Part shown: positions 1 through 10,517 of the stretch, piece by piece
Position numbering within the stretch: position 1 is the first letter of the stretch
How the letters are laid out: every line of letters begins with the position of its first letter
From: Boesenbergia rotunda
Taxonomy: Eukaryota > Streptophyta > Magnoliopsida > Zingiberales > Zingiberaceae
Reading direction: 5' to 3'
NCBI GenBank assembly: GCA_024364735.1
Contig: JAGFNQ010000205.1
Location: forward strand, 106,852 to 170,851
DNA: 64,000 nucleotides
Program-made: the position numbers and the translations under genes
Notes under the pieces: generated by a model
What the model was told of the DNA's origin: nothing
Seen by the model: the letters and a program-made list of their open reading frames with translations, nothing else
Databases searched by the model: none

Positions 1-735
1 TTAAATTTGAAAAACATTTTTCAGCATTTTCATTTTTTACTTTACTTTTTGAAAAGGAGATAAAAGTTTTGAAAAATAAAATTTTGAAAAAATTTCTTTT
101 CTCCTTTCTTTCTCTCCCCCTTTGTCATATATAAAAAAAAACTAATTATAGCACAAAAAATTAGAGCAAAGAAAGTGAAGTTCTGTATTGAACCAACTCT
201 AATAAGCATGAACTGGACCAAACCACATTAAACTGTTCTTGTTCGGGTCATGTCTAACCCAGTTTAGCTACTTACTAACTGTTATAAATAGTAGCTTTCG
301 TTAGGGTTAGTCAAGTTAAGTGATCTGATCAAGTTTGATTTTCTAAGCTTGACACATAACCTGATTGCTGTTTATTTGATATTTATTTCCCCAATTACTG
401 CAGATGCACTGACTTAAAGCATCTTGAATGAAGACATAGACCTAAGCATCTCAACCCAGTCTAGGTTATCAATCATAAGTACCCTAAGGTGCTTGTGAGA
501 TGCTGGCTTCTAGATCTATAGGTGTATGCAGTTCTAGAGTTAGGGCCTAAGCTAAGTCCATTTGCGAAAAAGCCCTAGTTTTGAAGGGGGTAAGTTTTTG
601 AAAAAAACTAAGTCAGAAAATCATTTTAAATTTTAAGACAAACAAATGATTTTTCATAAAACATTAATTAACATATAACAATTTTTGAAAAAAAAAATGT
701 AGAGCAGTCCCATTCTACTAAGCATAAGATTCAAT
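1..735 (-). mobile_element. Copia element 3' region, partial, reversed
   Basis: The reverse complement of this stretch matches the plus-strand 3' region at about 42205-42900. Shared landmarks include TAGGGCCTAAGCTAAGTCC near 541 and the words around the end of the RNase H frame (TTATGCTTAGTAGAAT, about 720-735). It is non-coding except for the last few RNase H codons. The 3' LTR would lie to the left of the window. Similarity stops near 735, so the right end is a junction or a diverged border. Confidence 0.75.
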
Positions 736-959
736 TATTAAGTGCATGACTGAGTAGTTGAAGTAAAATTGCATAAGACTAATCACTTATCAAACAAGTA
801 GCTAGCAAGTAAATATGATAGATGCATAAGAGTCAACTGGTCAACAGGAGGACCAGCAAAGTCAAACAGTAGTCAAGCACAAGTTAACCCTACTCAGTAG
901 GGACAGTCAAACACATGTCAAAGGTACAATAAGATAGCTGGAAAGTCACTCTGATCTAT

Positions 960-1930
960 GAGGAAGGGCCAGGAGGGTCGAATGAGCTAGGCTTTCAGGA
1001 CCGAAACAAGGACATCATTTCATTGTATCGTGCCTTGTTTGTCTCACGATCGGCTCGGAGGATATCCATATACTCAATGTGATGGGCCTCGTTTGCCTAA
1101 TGTTCGGCATGAAGAGTGTCCAAGTACTCAGTGTGGTAGCCCTCGTTCACATTGTGTTCATTCTGTAGGGCCTCCATATACTCGGCGTGAGGGGCCTCCA
1201 TCTCCTCCCTGAGGTTGTGCATCTCCGTCTGCAATAGTGTAATGCGTTATAGGACTCCGGTGGTCGACACGTCTATTCCCGCTAAAGAGAAATTTCTAAA
1301 CCCGATTTCATCAAACTCGGTCATCGAGATGATCTCCCGAGTAGTGACGTCGCGACCATGGTGGTGAAGGAGGGCGGTGATAATATGACAGTAGGGCTTT
1401 CGTACTCGATCGTGAGTAGATACGTTCGATGCGTAAATGATGGTGTGGAACATGTGGAGTCCTATGTCTATATCTAACTGATGGATCATGGCGTAGAGTA
1501 GAAAAGTGTGAAAAGGTCGCATGGTCGTGACATCTCGGGTGGTGAGTGGGAGAACACAACAAACTATAACTCTGTAGAGAGCATAATCCTAGACTCGGAG
1601 GTCAACAGACTGAAACCACCGTGCTAACGGGTTCCGCACATCTACAAAAAAGTAGGAGTAAAGAGTGTCTAGGTTGATGTGTGAATAGGGGGGAGCGAAG
1701 GGAGGGTCGGCCGGAGGATAGCAACAAAAGGTTGATTGTGACTGTCATAGTCCGAGGAATCGATTAAACAAAGTTGGAGAAATAGTGAGAGGAGTGCCTT
1801 GTACGGTGGTAGAGTAGAGCAGGTCGTCAATTTTGACTAGGTTGTTGTAAAATTCAGCACACAATGTAGAATTTACTGGATGTGTACAGTAGACAAGATG
1901 GTCTAATTGATAGAAATTTATAGCATCCAT
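960..1930 (-). pseudogene. Putative plant transposon protein (PF20167-like), decayed
   Basis: Two minus-strand frames fit one broken protein. The first (1930 to 1745) starts MDAINFYQ and has the pattern FYNNLVK...GTPLTISPTLFNRFLGL, which resembles the start of the putative plant transposon domain (PF20167 type) found in many plant retroelement ORFs. The second (1522 to 1247) has LLYAMIHQLDIDIGLHMF and a following ITALLHHHGRDV, which fits the later part of that domain. Downstream, 1215 to 1035 encodes a repetitive, probably coiled-coil tail with an internal stop. Frame changes between 1745 and 1522 and the stop near 1100 show it is not functional. Family assignment rests on remembered domain pattern, not a search. 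Confidence 0.6.
1035..1215 (-). repeat. Coding tandem repeat, about 17-18 codons per unit
   Basis: Three imperfect units read on the minus strand as H-x-EYM/L-(E/D)-x-L-x-(A/N)-(E/D)-(H/R). On the plus strand they show as the recurring words CATATACTC, AAGTACTCAGTGTG and CATATACTCGG at about 51-54 bp spacing. They form the charged tail of the decayed protein to the right. Confidence 0.6.
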
Positions 1931-2288
1931 TGCTACTGGGCAAGATTGAGTAAAAAATTACCTACTCAAAAACTCATCTTGATAGGTTTGTAGGTGGTGG
2001 ATGAGAATTTGTTAAACAAGGCTAGGGTTGCGAACCTAGGATCTGGGCTAGATTCGGCCCCGGGGTCAACTTGTTTGACATGACGTTTTCTAGATAGATA
2101 AAGAAAATTATGCATTTACTAAGCGCTATAATAGGAAAATTAATTCTAAATGTATAATTAAAATTGTACCGAGGAGGTATTGTCGAAGCCGAACGTTTGA
2201 AGACAAGGAGGGAGCGTTTGGGCGCCTTGGGAAGAAGAAGAATGAAGAAGGATTTCGTTTGGTGTGTGAGATGAAGAGGGATTGAAAG

Positions 2289-2300
2289 CTTTATATAGGG
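2289..2300 (-). promoter_or_regulatory. TATA box
   Basis: CCCTATATAAAGC reads on the minus strand about 360 bp upstream of the ATG at 1930. It is followed by a CT-rich leader with TTCTTCATTCTTCTTCTTCC. GC-rich GGCGCC repeats sit immediately upstream, the same order as in the LTRs elsewhere in the window, so this is probably LTR or element promoter DNA. Confidence 0.6.
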
Positions 2301-2427
2301 TTACCCAGGCGCCTGTGAAGGGCTAGGCGCACGTGTTCATTGGGGCGCCCGTAAGGTCACAGGCGCCTGAGTCAGTGGTCAGTTGCTTTTGGCAAATCTG
2401 ACTACCTTGGATGAAGATAAAGCTATA

Positions 2428-2451
2428 GGCGCCCGTAAGGTTACGGGCGCC
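2428..2451. repeat. Near-perfect GC palindrome in a GGCGCC cluster
   Basis: Arms GGCGCCCGTAA (2428-2438) and TTACGGGCGCC (2441-2451) are exact reverse complements separated by GG. Further GGCGCC copies lie between 2308 and 2530, mostly in spaced pairs. The TATA box is at 2289-2300 on the minus strand. Confidence 0.85.
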
Positions 2452-2532
2452 CAGGTCAGGTCGGGGTTGACAACTTTGGATGTCGTGGTCGAAGATAAAG
2501 TTTGAGGCGCCTGACAAGTCACGGGCGCCTGT

Positions 2533-2612
2533 GTTGACCGGGGTTTGACTATTAACCAGTTTGACTATTGACCAAAGTTGACTGTGTTGACCTAGTTTGA
2601 CTCAGTTGACTC
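2533..2612. promoter_or_regulatory. Cluster of eight TTGAC W-box cores
   Basis: Eight TTGAC cores, all in plus orientation, occur in about 80 bp. TTGAC(C/T) is the known core bound by WRKY factors. In the direction of the minus-strand promoter at 2289 they lie 230-320 bp upstream. Binding is inference. Confidence 0.5.
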
Positions 2613-2639
2613 AACCAATCAAGCTTATATTCAAACTGA

Positions 2640-3330
2640 CATAAAATTTGAGTTGATTTTTGAACACATTTTGAAAACAGTTCAAGTTTTTAAAATACTA
2701 TCAGGTCCTAGACATCCCACCCAGTTCTATGTGATCAAACATGTTAACCTTATAAGTTTTGTGAGACAAGTTTTGACAAAAACAATTTTGAAAAGTTATA
2801 AGGCTAAGTTTATTGAGTTTGAAAAGTGTTTGAGTCTAAGATTAATTGAAATTTGTGTTAGATTCAAATCTGACAATAGTAAAGTGAATTTGATTTTCAA
2901 TAATTAGCTTCCAAGTCTTAGCGAGGCACTAGGCCTTCTTTAGCCGTAGTCTTATTGGATCATCAACCCTTTCCTTGACAAAGCCTTTTATTGAAAATTC
3001 ATCTTCAAGTTACTTCTTGAAAGATTTTAGTCTAACTAGTTTGGGTCTTAGATCGGTAGTTTCGGCTAGTTCCACCAAAATGGCTTCCCTAACATACTAT
3101 CATCTCACCTTCACCCAATACTATATTGTTCAAATTTTAATTAAGTCATTTTGTCCTTAGTCTAACCAGTCCTAGGTCTAAGCATAATGAATTGCAGAAG
3201 GAAATAAACAAGCAAGCATGCAATAAAATTAAAGAAATAAGCAAAAAAAACTTATATAATTATGATAATTATTTTTAAATTGGCTCCTCCTGGACTATAG
3301 CCTCGATAATGATTAGGTAAGATGTGAATC
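2640..3330 (-). mobile_element. Shared non-coding internal segment of copia elements
   Basis: Closely matches 13790-14330 in E1 (same orientation) and the reverse complement of 49080-49560 in E4. A strong shared run is AGGCACTAGGCCTTCTTT with GGATCATCAACCCTTTCC. No coding frame is convincing. It lies downstream of the gag pseudogene at 3495-4910. Confidence 0.75.
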
Positions 3331-3494
3331 TTGTCCTTGGGGATCTAATACTAGTTTGGTCCATCTTGGTTGTTCAAACAGAGTTTGGGGACCCATGCTT
3401 GAATTTTGGCTCTAGGTTGGTTCAATACAGCATAATAAGACCATTGTCTAGACTTGGTTCGATACCGTAATCCTGACTGGTTAAGAACGGACTT

Positions 3495-4910
3495 CTATTT
3501 TCCAAGGATCATATTAAGACCCTTGGAACCCGAAGTGAATCGTTCTAAAGCCACTCTGAGATCCTTGACTTGAGTTTTCAAGGAGGAATTATCTTTCTCA
3601 AGCTTTTCAACTTGAGTGGAGTTTCCTTCTTGAACTTTCTCGGTCAAGGATCTCGAGTCGGCTTCCTCTTTCAGGGGTTTTACTTCCTGTCGGAGGGACT
3701 CAACCCAGATTTTGGCTTTCGCCAAGTTGCGAGATAAATAAGCAATTAATTTGGATAGTTCAATTTCAGAATAACCTCTTACCGTTATTTGACCGTTTTC
3801 TGAGATTGTGAGCCTTCCGTCGTCTGGCTCCGATTTCGATCCGGTGTCGATGTCTTTCGAAGCGGTTAAAGCGAGAAGATTTGATTGCAGGGCCTCTTGT
3901 TCGTCTTCGGAGGAAGATTCATCCCACGTGGCTTAGAGAGTCTTCTTTCTTCGTGTCTTCTTTGCCTCCTTCAGATTGGGGCACTCTGATTTGTAATGTC
4001 CCTTCTTGTTGCATTCGTAGCAGGTGACATTGGTTTTGCTCTTTGACGATTTTGAAGGTTCAGCTGGATCTTCCTTTCATCGGCTTGCTTTCTTTCTGTT
4101 TGTCTGGTGCTTCAGCTCCTTGTAGTAGTCCCGAGCTAGTCGAACCAACTTGGGTCGATCCCCTTCACTGTCTTCTGAGTCTGTGTCTGAGTCAGACTCG
4201 GGTGCTGGTTGGGGTTTCTTCTTGAGGACTTTTCCTTGGGATTTACCTGCAATAAACGCAATACTTTTCTCGACCAAGGTGGAGTTAGTCTGTTCATGCA
4301 ATTCTAATTCTGAGAAAAGTTCATCTAATTTAATTTTTGAAAGGTCCGTGGAAACCTTGTAAGCATCTACCAGAGATGCCCACAGTGTGTTCCTAGGGAA
4401 CGCGTTTAGGGTATACCTTATTAGGTCACGGTTCTCTACCTTGTGACATATTGTATGCAACCCATTCATTAGCTCGTGGATTCTAGCGTGGAGCTCTACT
4501 GATTCTCCTTCATTCATCTTGATCGTGTAGAGTCTGTTTAGCAACAGATCTCTTTTGCTGATTCTGTTGTCGGAGGTGCCTTCGTGCAGCTCAATCAACT
4601 TGCTCCAAAGTTCTTTGGCATTGCTGAAAGGACCCACCCGATTCAGCTCTTCCTTGGTCAATCCGTATTGCAATGTCTGAGTTGTCTTTGCATCAGCCTC
4701 GATCTTCTTTTTCAACGAGGCGTCCCATTCAGAGTAGTGTTGTGCCACTCCTTCTGCGTTTTTGGGAATCTCCAAGCCAGATTGGATAATTATCCACTTG
4801 TCCACCTGAGTTTTCAGCAGGTGAACTTCCATCCTGCTTTTCCAGTAGGAGAAGTCTTCTCCACTCAAAAGCGGTGGTCTAGCTATGTTGAATCCCTCTT
4901 GCATGGCCAT
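3495..4910 (-). pseudogene. gag: Copia-type gag (UBN2 family), two stops
   Basis: Capsid/nucleocapsid precursor of a Ty1/copia element. One frame of 472 codons runs from ATG at 4910 to the stop at 3495. It is interrupted only by TGA at 4077-4079 and TAA near 3938, with no shift. Residues 1 to about 230 match the UBN2/Retrotran_gag_2 pattern (PPLLSGEDFSYWKSRME, then LWSKLIELHEGT, then LNAFP). An acidic Ser/Asp stretch follows. The zinc knuckle CYECNKKGHYKSEC (CX2CX4HX4C) lies between the two stops, near residues 298-311. The C-terminal part is a predicted coiled coil ending GSKGLNMILGK. Downstream, short decayed frames with a WVPK word suggest remains of the gag-pol junction, but no protease, integrase or reverse transcriptase remains. 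The PBS and LTR at 5122-6378 lie directly upstream in the right order. Confidence 0.88.
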
Positions 4911-5121
4911 TAATATTTTCTAAAAAAGAAAAACCAAGAAAACTTGTTCCAAGACATATTCATGGATTAGTAGTGCGGAAGAAAATTAATAGAAATGAAA
5001 ATGATCGAGTGGTGTTGCACCAACCTCGATTAACGAGAAAGATTCGAAAAAAAGATTAAAATAATTTCGTACATCCAAAAAAAACTCTCAAATTGGTGGT
5101 TGCACGAAATTTGAGCCACCC

Positions 5122-5133
5122 GCTCTGATACCA
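5122..5133 (-). other. Primer-binding site (initiator tRNA-Met type)
   Basis: The minus strand reads TGGTATCAGAGC, complementary to the 3' end of plant initiator tRNA-Met as in many copia elements. It is two bases from the LTR edge at 5136 and about 210 bp upstream of the gag ATG. Confidence 0.9.
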
Positions 5134-5135
5134 CT

Positions 5136-6378
5136 TGTTGCATCAGAGAAATCGATAGAGGGGGAGGGGTGAATATCGATATCAAATTTTTCGGAAAACT
5201 AGAGAATATACGCAGCGGAAAATAACAGAACAAACGCAAACATAATTTGGTTTTACTTGGTTCGAAGTCGCGGTCGGCTCCTACTCCAAGGCCCACAGTC
5301 CTTGACCGTTTACTTTGGGCAATTCTATAGTTGTAAAAATAATTTTACAAACTGAGTACAAAAATAGAAGTGAAAATTAAACTTGCAACACTTTTCGTTA
5401 CCAACGCCCGAGGTGGATCGAATTTCGGAGCAGAGGGTAGTCATCGGCAATAGAATCTCGAAGGCGAAGCTTGTCGCAGCGTAGTGCTTGGACAAAAGTG
5501 CCTGGAGCGTTTTTGCGATTGTTGTTTGAAGCCTTGGGGGTGAACCCCCTTTTATAGAACCCATAGGGGCACCTGTGTCGATAGGGCGCCTACAGGTGGC
5601 CTTTCCTGCGCGATCTCTTATCCGCAGGCTCGGTCAGCGCTTATCCATCTTCACAGGGGCACTTGAGCTGATGGGGGCGTCCGTATGGTCCCGGGCGCCT
5701 GAGCTGAGTATGTCCAGAGGCTTCGTGGCAGTTTTGCTTCGCTTACTTTGGTTTAGCCTTCAACTGGGGCGCCCGTATCCATACGGGCACCCAACCCCAG
5801 TGAGGCACCTCAGCTGCCGAAAATCAGTCCTTCGATCCCTGCAACCAAGGTTAGTTCCAACACAAAAGGAAGCAAACATGTTAGCCATTATTTATAGCCT
5901 AAGTTGTCTTGGTTCTGACTTTGGGTTTCCCAAATGGAACCCTAGATCGAACCGACGCCTACTGTTCCCTCGTACGGGGAACGCGTCCTCACCTACTCCT
6001 CTCAGGAGAGTTTACCTTTTGCCAACTGTCTCCTCCAGTTGAACTTTTGCCCAATCCACCTGACCAGATCTTCGTGCCCAGACCGCGACCAGGACTTTTT
6101 GCCCAACTTCTGGTCAGGTCTTCGGTACCCAACCCTTTGCCAGGACCTCTTGCCCAGTCCTCGACCAGGACTTCTTTGCCCAACTTCTGGTCAGGTCTTC
6201 TTGCCCAATCTTTGACCAGGACTTCTTGCCCAACCCGTTGCCAGGACATCTTGCCTAGTGTACCTAGGACTTTTCGTGCACACTTAGTAAACTTGTTAGA
6301 TCACAATAACACCTTAACTTTTGAACCCTTTGCCATTATCAAAATACAGGTTTGACTTAGGTGCTTCCTGCACCAACA
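5136..6378 (-). mobile_element. Family I copia LTR (5' LTR of minus-strand element)
   Basis: Reads TGTTGGTGCAGGAAGCACC (starting at 6378) to ...TGATGCAACA (ending at 5136) on the minus strand, 1243 bp. It matches the plus-strand LTR 43240-44495 throughout. Contents in sense order: a hairpin-rich repeat (6250-6040) with CCTGGT/ACTGGG-like stems, GGCGCC pairs (5790-5575), a TATA-like CTATAAAAGG (about 5550), a U5 with TTCCGCTG (about 5218), then the PBS. The matching 3' LTR is outside the window or lost. Confidence 0.9.
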
Positions 6379-6688
6379 CTCTCTTCCTTTAGCTCTCGTC
6401 TCTCAGATGCATGCAAGCCCTCGGCTCGTCCTGATGTCATCCTTCGTGTATGCCTTGAAGTCTTCTTCCCTCGGCTCCACTCCGTTGCTCCTTGTCTGAT
6501 GGTCCCTCAGATGCACCATCCTTCACCGACTCAAGGACCTGAGCACCAGAATGACATCTCCCATATGTGTGTTCCACCATGTCCTGTATGACTCAATGAA
6601 ACTAATATGAAATCTTAACTTAATCATATTGACACACACATCAAAACTCATAATCATACAGATCAAACTTGAACCGATTGCACCAACA
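6379..6688 (-). mobile_element. LTR fragment of another copia family
   Basis: The end near 6688 reads GATTGCACCAACA, then ATCTCTCCTTTTTAATGTG, which is a reversed LTR start followed by a degraded PPT. Its body resembles the distal LTR part at 20060-20426 (TCGGATGCACG, ATGCCATCCTTCACCG). The family I LTR abuts it at 6378, so that element probably inserted into it. Confidence 0.65.
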
Positions 6689-6734
6689 ATCTCTCCTTTT
6701 TAATGTGTGATTATATGTTTAAGTTAGGCATAAA

Positions 6735-7462
6735 TAGTGATGCCCGAGATGTGTAAACCTGGTTGCGGTGCCGAGGATGCCCGACCAGGAGTAGCCTAAA
6801 CCTCTACCGAGGATGTCCGAGATGAGTAGACCTGGATGTGGTGCCGAGGATGCCCGGCCAGGAGCAGGCGAAGATTTTATTGTCTCGTGGTGCCGAGGAT
6901 GCCCGAGATGTGTAGACATGATCGTGGTGTCGAGGATGTCCGACCAGGAGTAGACTAAATCTCTACCATCTCATGGTGCCGAGGATGCCCGAGATGAGTA
7001 GATTTGGCCGTGGTGTCGAGGATGCCTAACCAGGAGCAGGTGAAGATCTTACCATCTCAAGGTGTTGAGGATGCCCGAGATGTGTAAACCTGGTTGTGGT
7101 GTCGAGGATGCCCGACCAGGAATAGCCTAAAACCCTACCGTCTCGTGGTGCCGAGGATGCCCGAGATATGTATACTTGGTGGTGATGCCGAGGATGCCCG
7201 GCCAGGAGCAGGCGACGATCTTACCATCTCATGGTGCCGAGGATGCCCGAGATGTGTGGACCTAGTCGCGGTGCCGAGAATGCTCGATCGGAAGTAGCCT
7301 AAGCCACTACCGTCTCGTGGTGTCGATGATGTCCGAGATAAGTAGACCTAGTCGAGGTTCCGAGGATGCCCGACCAGGAGTAACCAAAGCCCTTACCATC
7401 TCGCGGCACTGAGGATGCCCAAGATGAGTAGACCGGGCCATGATATAGAGGAAGCACTGCCT
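6735..7462. repeat. Tandem repeat, about 85-bp units, 8-9 copies
   Basis: The word GGTGCCGAGGATGCCCGAGA returns at about 6889, 6973, 7057, 7143, 7230, 7315 and 7400 with earlier copies from 6735. Each unit has two half-units around GCCGAGGATGCCCG, one followed by AGATGTGTAGAC and the other by ACCAGGAGTAGCC. No coding frame runs through it. It lies inside the 3' internal region of the element whose LTR fragment ends at 6688. Confidence 0.85.
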
Positions 7463-7467
7463 GGAAC

Positions 7468-9691
7468 TGTTAGTAATATGAGAGAAGTGTCCTAAGGCAA
7501 TCGCCTTATGATTGTAATCATTTACTTTAATAAATGAATATTCACTATTTGAGTGTACATGTTTGTGTATTTGATTGAGATCTTAAACTCATTCACTAAA
7601 TGTCTGCAATACAATTCACAGCATGAGAGAATTTGTGATGAATTCACAACTAGTGATTATCTCTACATGTGCAATTGTGAAGTATTGAAATTGTCCCTAG
7701 TCGATGAATTGATAAATACGGGCACTATCAATTCTGTTAAGACTAGCATGGGTTATTCTCTAATCAGCTGATTCTCACTGGCTGGTGACATTGGGATGTC
7801 CGGAGATAAACATGAATGCTAGTTAAGGGAACTAGTTCATTGGAGTGACTGGCTGTAAAACTTCATATGGTATTCTACATATAGATATGTCAATGAAGTT
7901 CTTACTGCAGCTTAAGTGCGATGTTCCTTTGACTTGCGGTGTTCAAGTCATCTTGGTCATGGAGACTTATACTTTGACATCTTAAGCAAGCATCTCCAAG
8001 GAGGTGTGACCCAGGATGATTGGGTATAAGCCGAAGTGCCCGAAGATGTTTGAACAGCCTACAAAGGATTCACCACTCCTTGCGAGGAGATGTATACCCA
8101 AGGCCTATCGTCGGATTATTACTCGAAGCCTCTAGCCAGAGCATCACATGATTAGAGTATGAATATCTCAGATACATGAGAGTAATTAGAATCCGTTAGA
8201 CGAGAAAGACATTGCTTGGGCTAGGTGTGACGTAGTCATCCTAGTGGGGACTGACACACATAGACCATGTCCTAAACCAAGTGGGTATAAGATGGTGAAG
8301 GGAATGAGGCACGATTCATTAGAGCTGCTGAAGGGTTTCAGAATAATTTCTGAGGTCAACCGTTGATCTTTCAATTAATTGGGGATCATGATGTACTACT
8401 AGGTGCCACTCATGATTGTTATATAATTGGTTAATTATAGACGGCCAACATAAATCGAAAGCCTATTTAGTCACACGCACTACGAGTAATCCGAGGGATT
8501 TAAAATTAGTTGAAAATTAGATTTTCCGATCAAGAGAGATAAGTCGAATCTGAATTTTTCAGAGACGCATCGGAAGCACAAAATGGCTAAGTCTTTTGAA
8601 GACTTATTGGACGAATTAAATGAGTTTAATTCGTATAGTTTTAGCTTGGATTTGGCCGACCAAAGAGGGTCCCCACCCTCTTTGTTTGGCCGGCCACAAC
8701 AAAAGGGGAAAACCGAATTTTTGGTTCAAATTATAAAATAAACCGAGCGTGGTTTGTTTTATAAAATTATGGATAAAGAAATTTATATAAAGAAATATAT
8801 ATAAAGAAATTTATATAAAGAGATTTATTTTTCATGGAAATTAAAATGAACCATGGATTGGTTTATTTTATTTTATAAAATCAATAATAGATTGATTTAC
8901 CATGATAAAGAAATTTATATAAAAAAATTTCTTTCCATAAGAAAAGGGAGACATGGTTGTTTTTATCATAAATTAAATTATGATAAAAACTTGGCATGAT
9001 GGAATAATTCATAAAAAAATTTATATGATAAATTTCTTATGAAAATTTATTCCATAAAAAGGAGACTTGGCGATTGAGAGGCTACTATATAAAGAAACCA
9101 AGGCAAGGCTTGGAGATTAATCTAAGAGATCTAGAAATAAGCCCCCTCTCTCTCTCCTTCTCTCCCTCTCCCTCCTCTAGTGCCGCCGGCCCTAAAAGGA
9201 GGTCCCCATTGTTGCCGTGAGCTTCATCCACCAAGCAGCTGCCGAAGAAGAAGAAGAAGCGGGCGCAACTTCTTCCTTCCTCCCGGAATCTTGATTCCGT
9301 TCTTCGTTTGGTGGTTAGTCTTCCCATCTCTCTCTTGGTATTCTTGTCGTGCCTTTGGAGAATCTAGTAGTTCTTGTCGGCACGAAACTCGTGGCTTTGC
9401 GAAGTCATCCTCAAGAAAAATTGGCGTGGACGCGAATAGAGGCGGAGCTTCCAAGGGACGCTTACGGTTGGATCTCGTCCCTTCCTTCGAGTTACGCAAG
9501 GTAATATGTAAATTAGTTTGCGTTTCTGCAAAAATTTTAAATATATGATCATGTCTACAAAAGATAAAATTGCATGCTTAGATGTGCGGTTAAATAATTT
9601 GAGAAATTATATATGCTAAACCTTCCACTGTACGTAATAAATTTTAAAATTACGAACCCGCATCCATGTCAACATGCACCCTGTCCCAACA
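7468..9691 (+). mobile_element. Solo LTR, 2.2 kb, TSD GGAAC
   Basis: Starts TGTTAGTAATATG at 7468 and ends CCCAACA at 9691. GGAAC occurs directly before (7463-7467) and directly after (9692-9696), a perfect 5-bp target duplication with no internal region. Orientation comes from a TATA box CTATATAAAG at 9085-9094 followed by a CT-rich leader (CTCTCTCTCTCC, 9148-9175). The flanks are the tandem repeat on the left and unrelated DNA on the right. Recombination between two LTRs is the usual origin. No long coding frame is convincing. Confidence 0.88.
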
Positions 9692-9696
9692 GGAAC

Positions 9697-10232
9697 AACC
9701 CATACCTGTACCATTTGAAGGTGTTGACGACCCCTAGGATATATTGGCCTGGACGAAGTATTGAACAAGCCAAGTCCTATCATTGCCCGCGCATGTGAAT
9801 AGTAACGCATTAAGTCCTCGTCCCTCCCCTGATATTAGACTTCACATGAATTGAGGAGTTTATACGACAGAAGGAGTAAAGAGCAACACACAATATACGG
9901 GCAATTCATGAGACAAAAGATAAAAATATATCCCATTTAAATTTGGAGTACAGAAGATGAAAAGACAACGTTACAGAAGATAAAAGTGTTCCATTCAAAG
10001 TTTTAGCATACACATTTGGAGTACAGTTGGAGCAACAAGGTATAGAAGATAAATATATTTCATTTAGAGGTGAAGGTTACATTTGGAATACATTCAATTA
10101 AGTACAGAAGATAAACAGAAAGTGACACAGAAGACAAAAATGTTTCCTTCATAATATGAGATTACATTGGAAGTACATTCAAAGGCAAAAAATAAAAGGC
10201 AAAATACAAAAGAAGAAAAGAAAATGAGTTGG
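9697..10232. other. Non-coding 3' flank of the gypsy-type gene
   Basis: AT-rich DNA with four loose repeats of a motif like ACAGAAGATAAA followed by TTCCATT or TTTCATT (about 9950-10150). I see no gene. It follows the end of the minus-strand transposon gene that starts right of it. Confidence 0.5.
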
Positions 10233-10517
10233 CTACAACTCCTTCTCCTCGGGCAGTAGCTCCTCCTAGGCCTGACCGATGCTGAGGAAGCTGAGGTCGG
10301 CGTCCGAATTCAACACTTCCACTCGATGAAGTTTCTGGACTGCCCCGTTCAAGCCCTACTTCAGCCATCTCAACACTTGGCCGGTGAGAATGTCACCAAA
10401 TTCCTCATATTGGAGGAACATGGCCTTGAACGCCGCCTCTACCTCCACCTGCCGGGACTCTTCGTTAGCCTTATATGTCTTCAATTCTTTTGAGACATGG
10501 TCCCGGGCAGTCATCAG
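10233..10517 (-). pseudogene. Gypsy-type transposon gene, C-terminal part
   Basis: On the minus strand the frame entering from the E1 insertion reads TARDHVSKELKTYKANEESR and continues through LTGQVLRWLK. A TAG follows at 10356-10358, then more readable codons, a second TAG, and a final TAG at 10233-10235. This is the end of the long coiled-coil protein that resumes at 17879. If E1 and one ATCAG copy are mentally removed, the frame is unbroken across the site. The two early stops suggest decay. Confidence 0.75.

Noticed and set aside
7094..7297. Cys/Arg/Pro-rich small protein
   Set aside because: It is the 85-bp tandem repeat read in one frame; the units are not a multiple of three and stops appear in neighbours.
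9085..9548. Host gene start near the solo LTR TATA box
   Set aside because: The frames on both strands disagree, and the TSD shows this to be LTR leader sequence.
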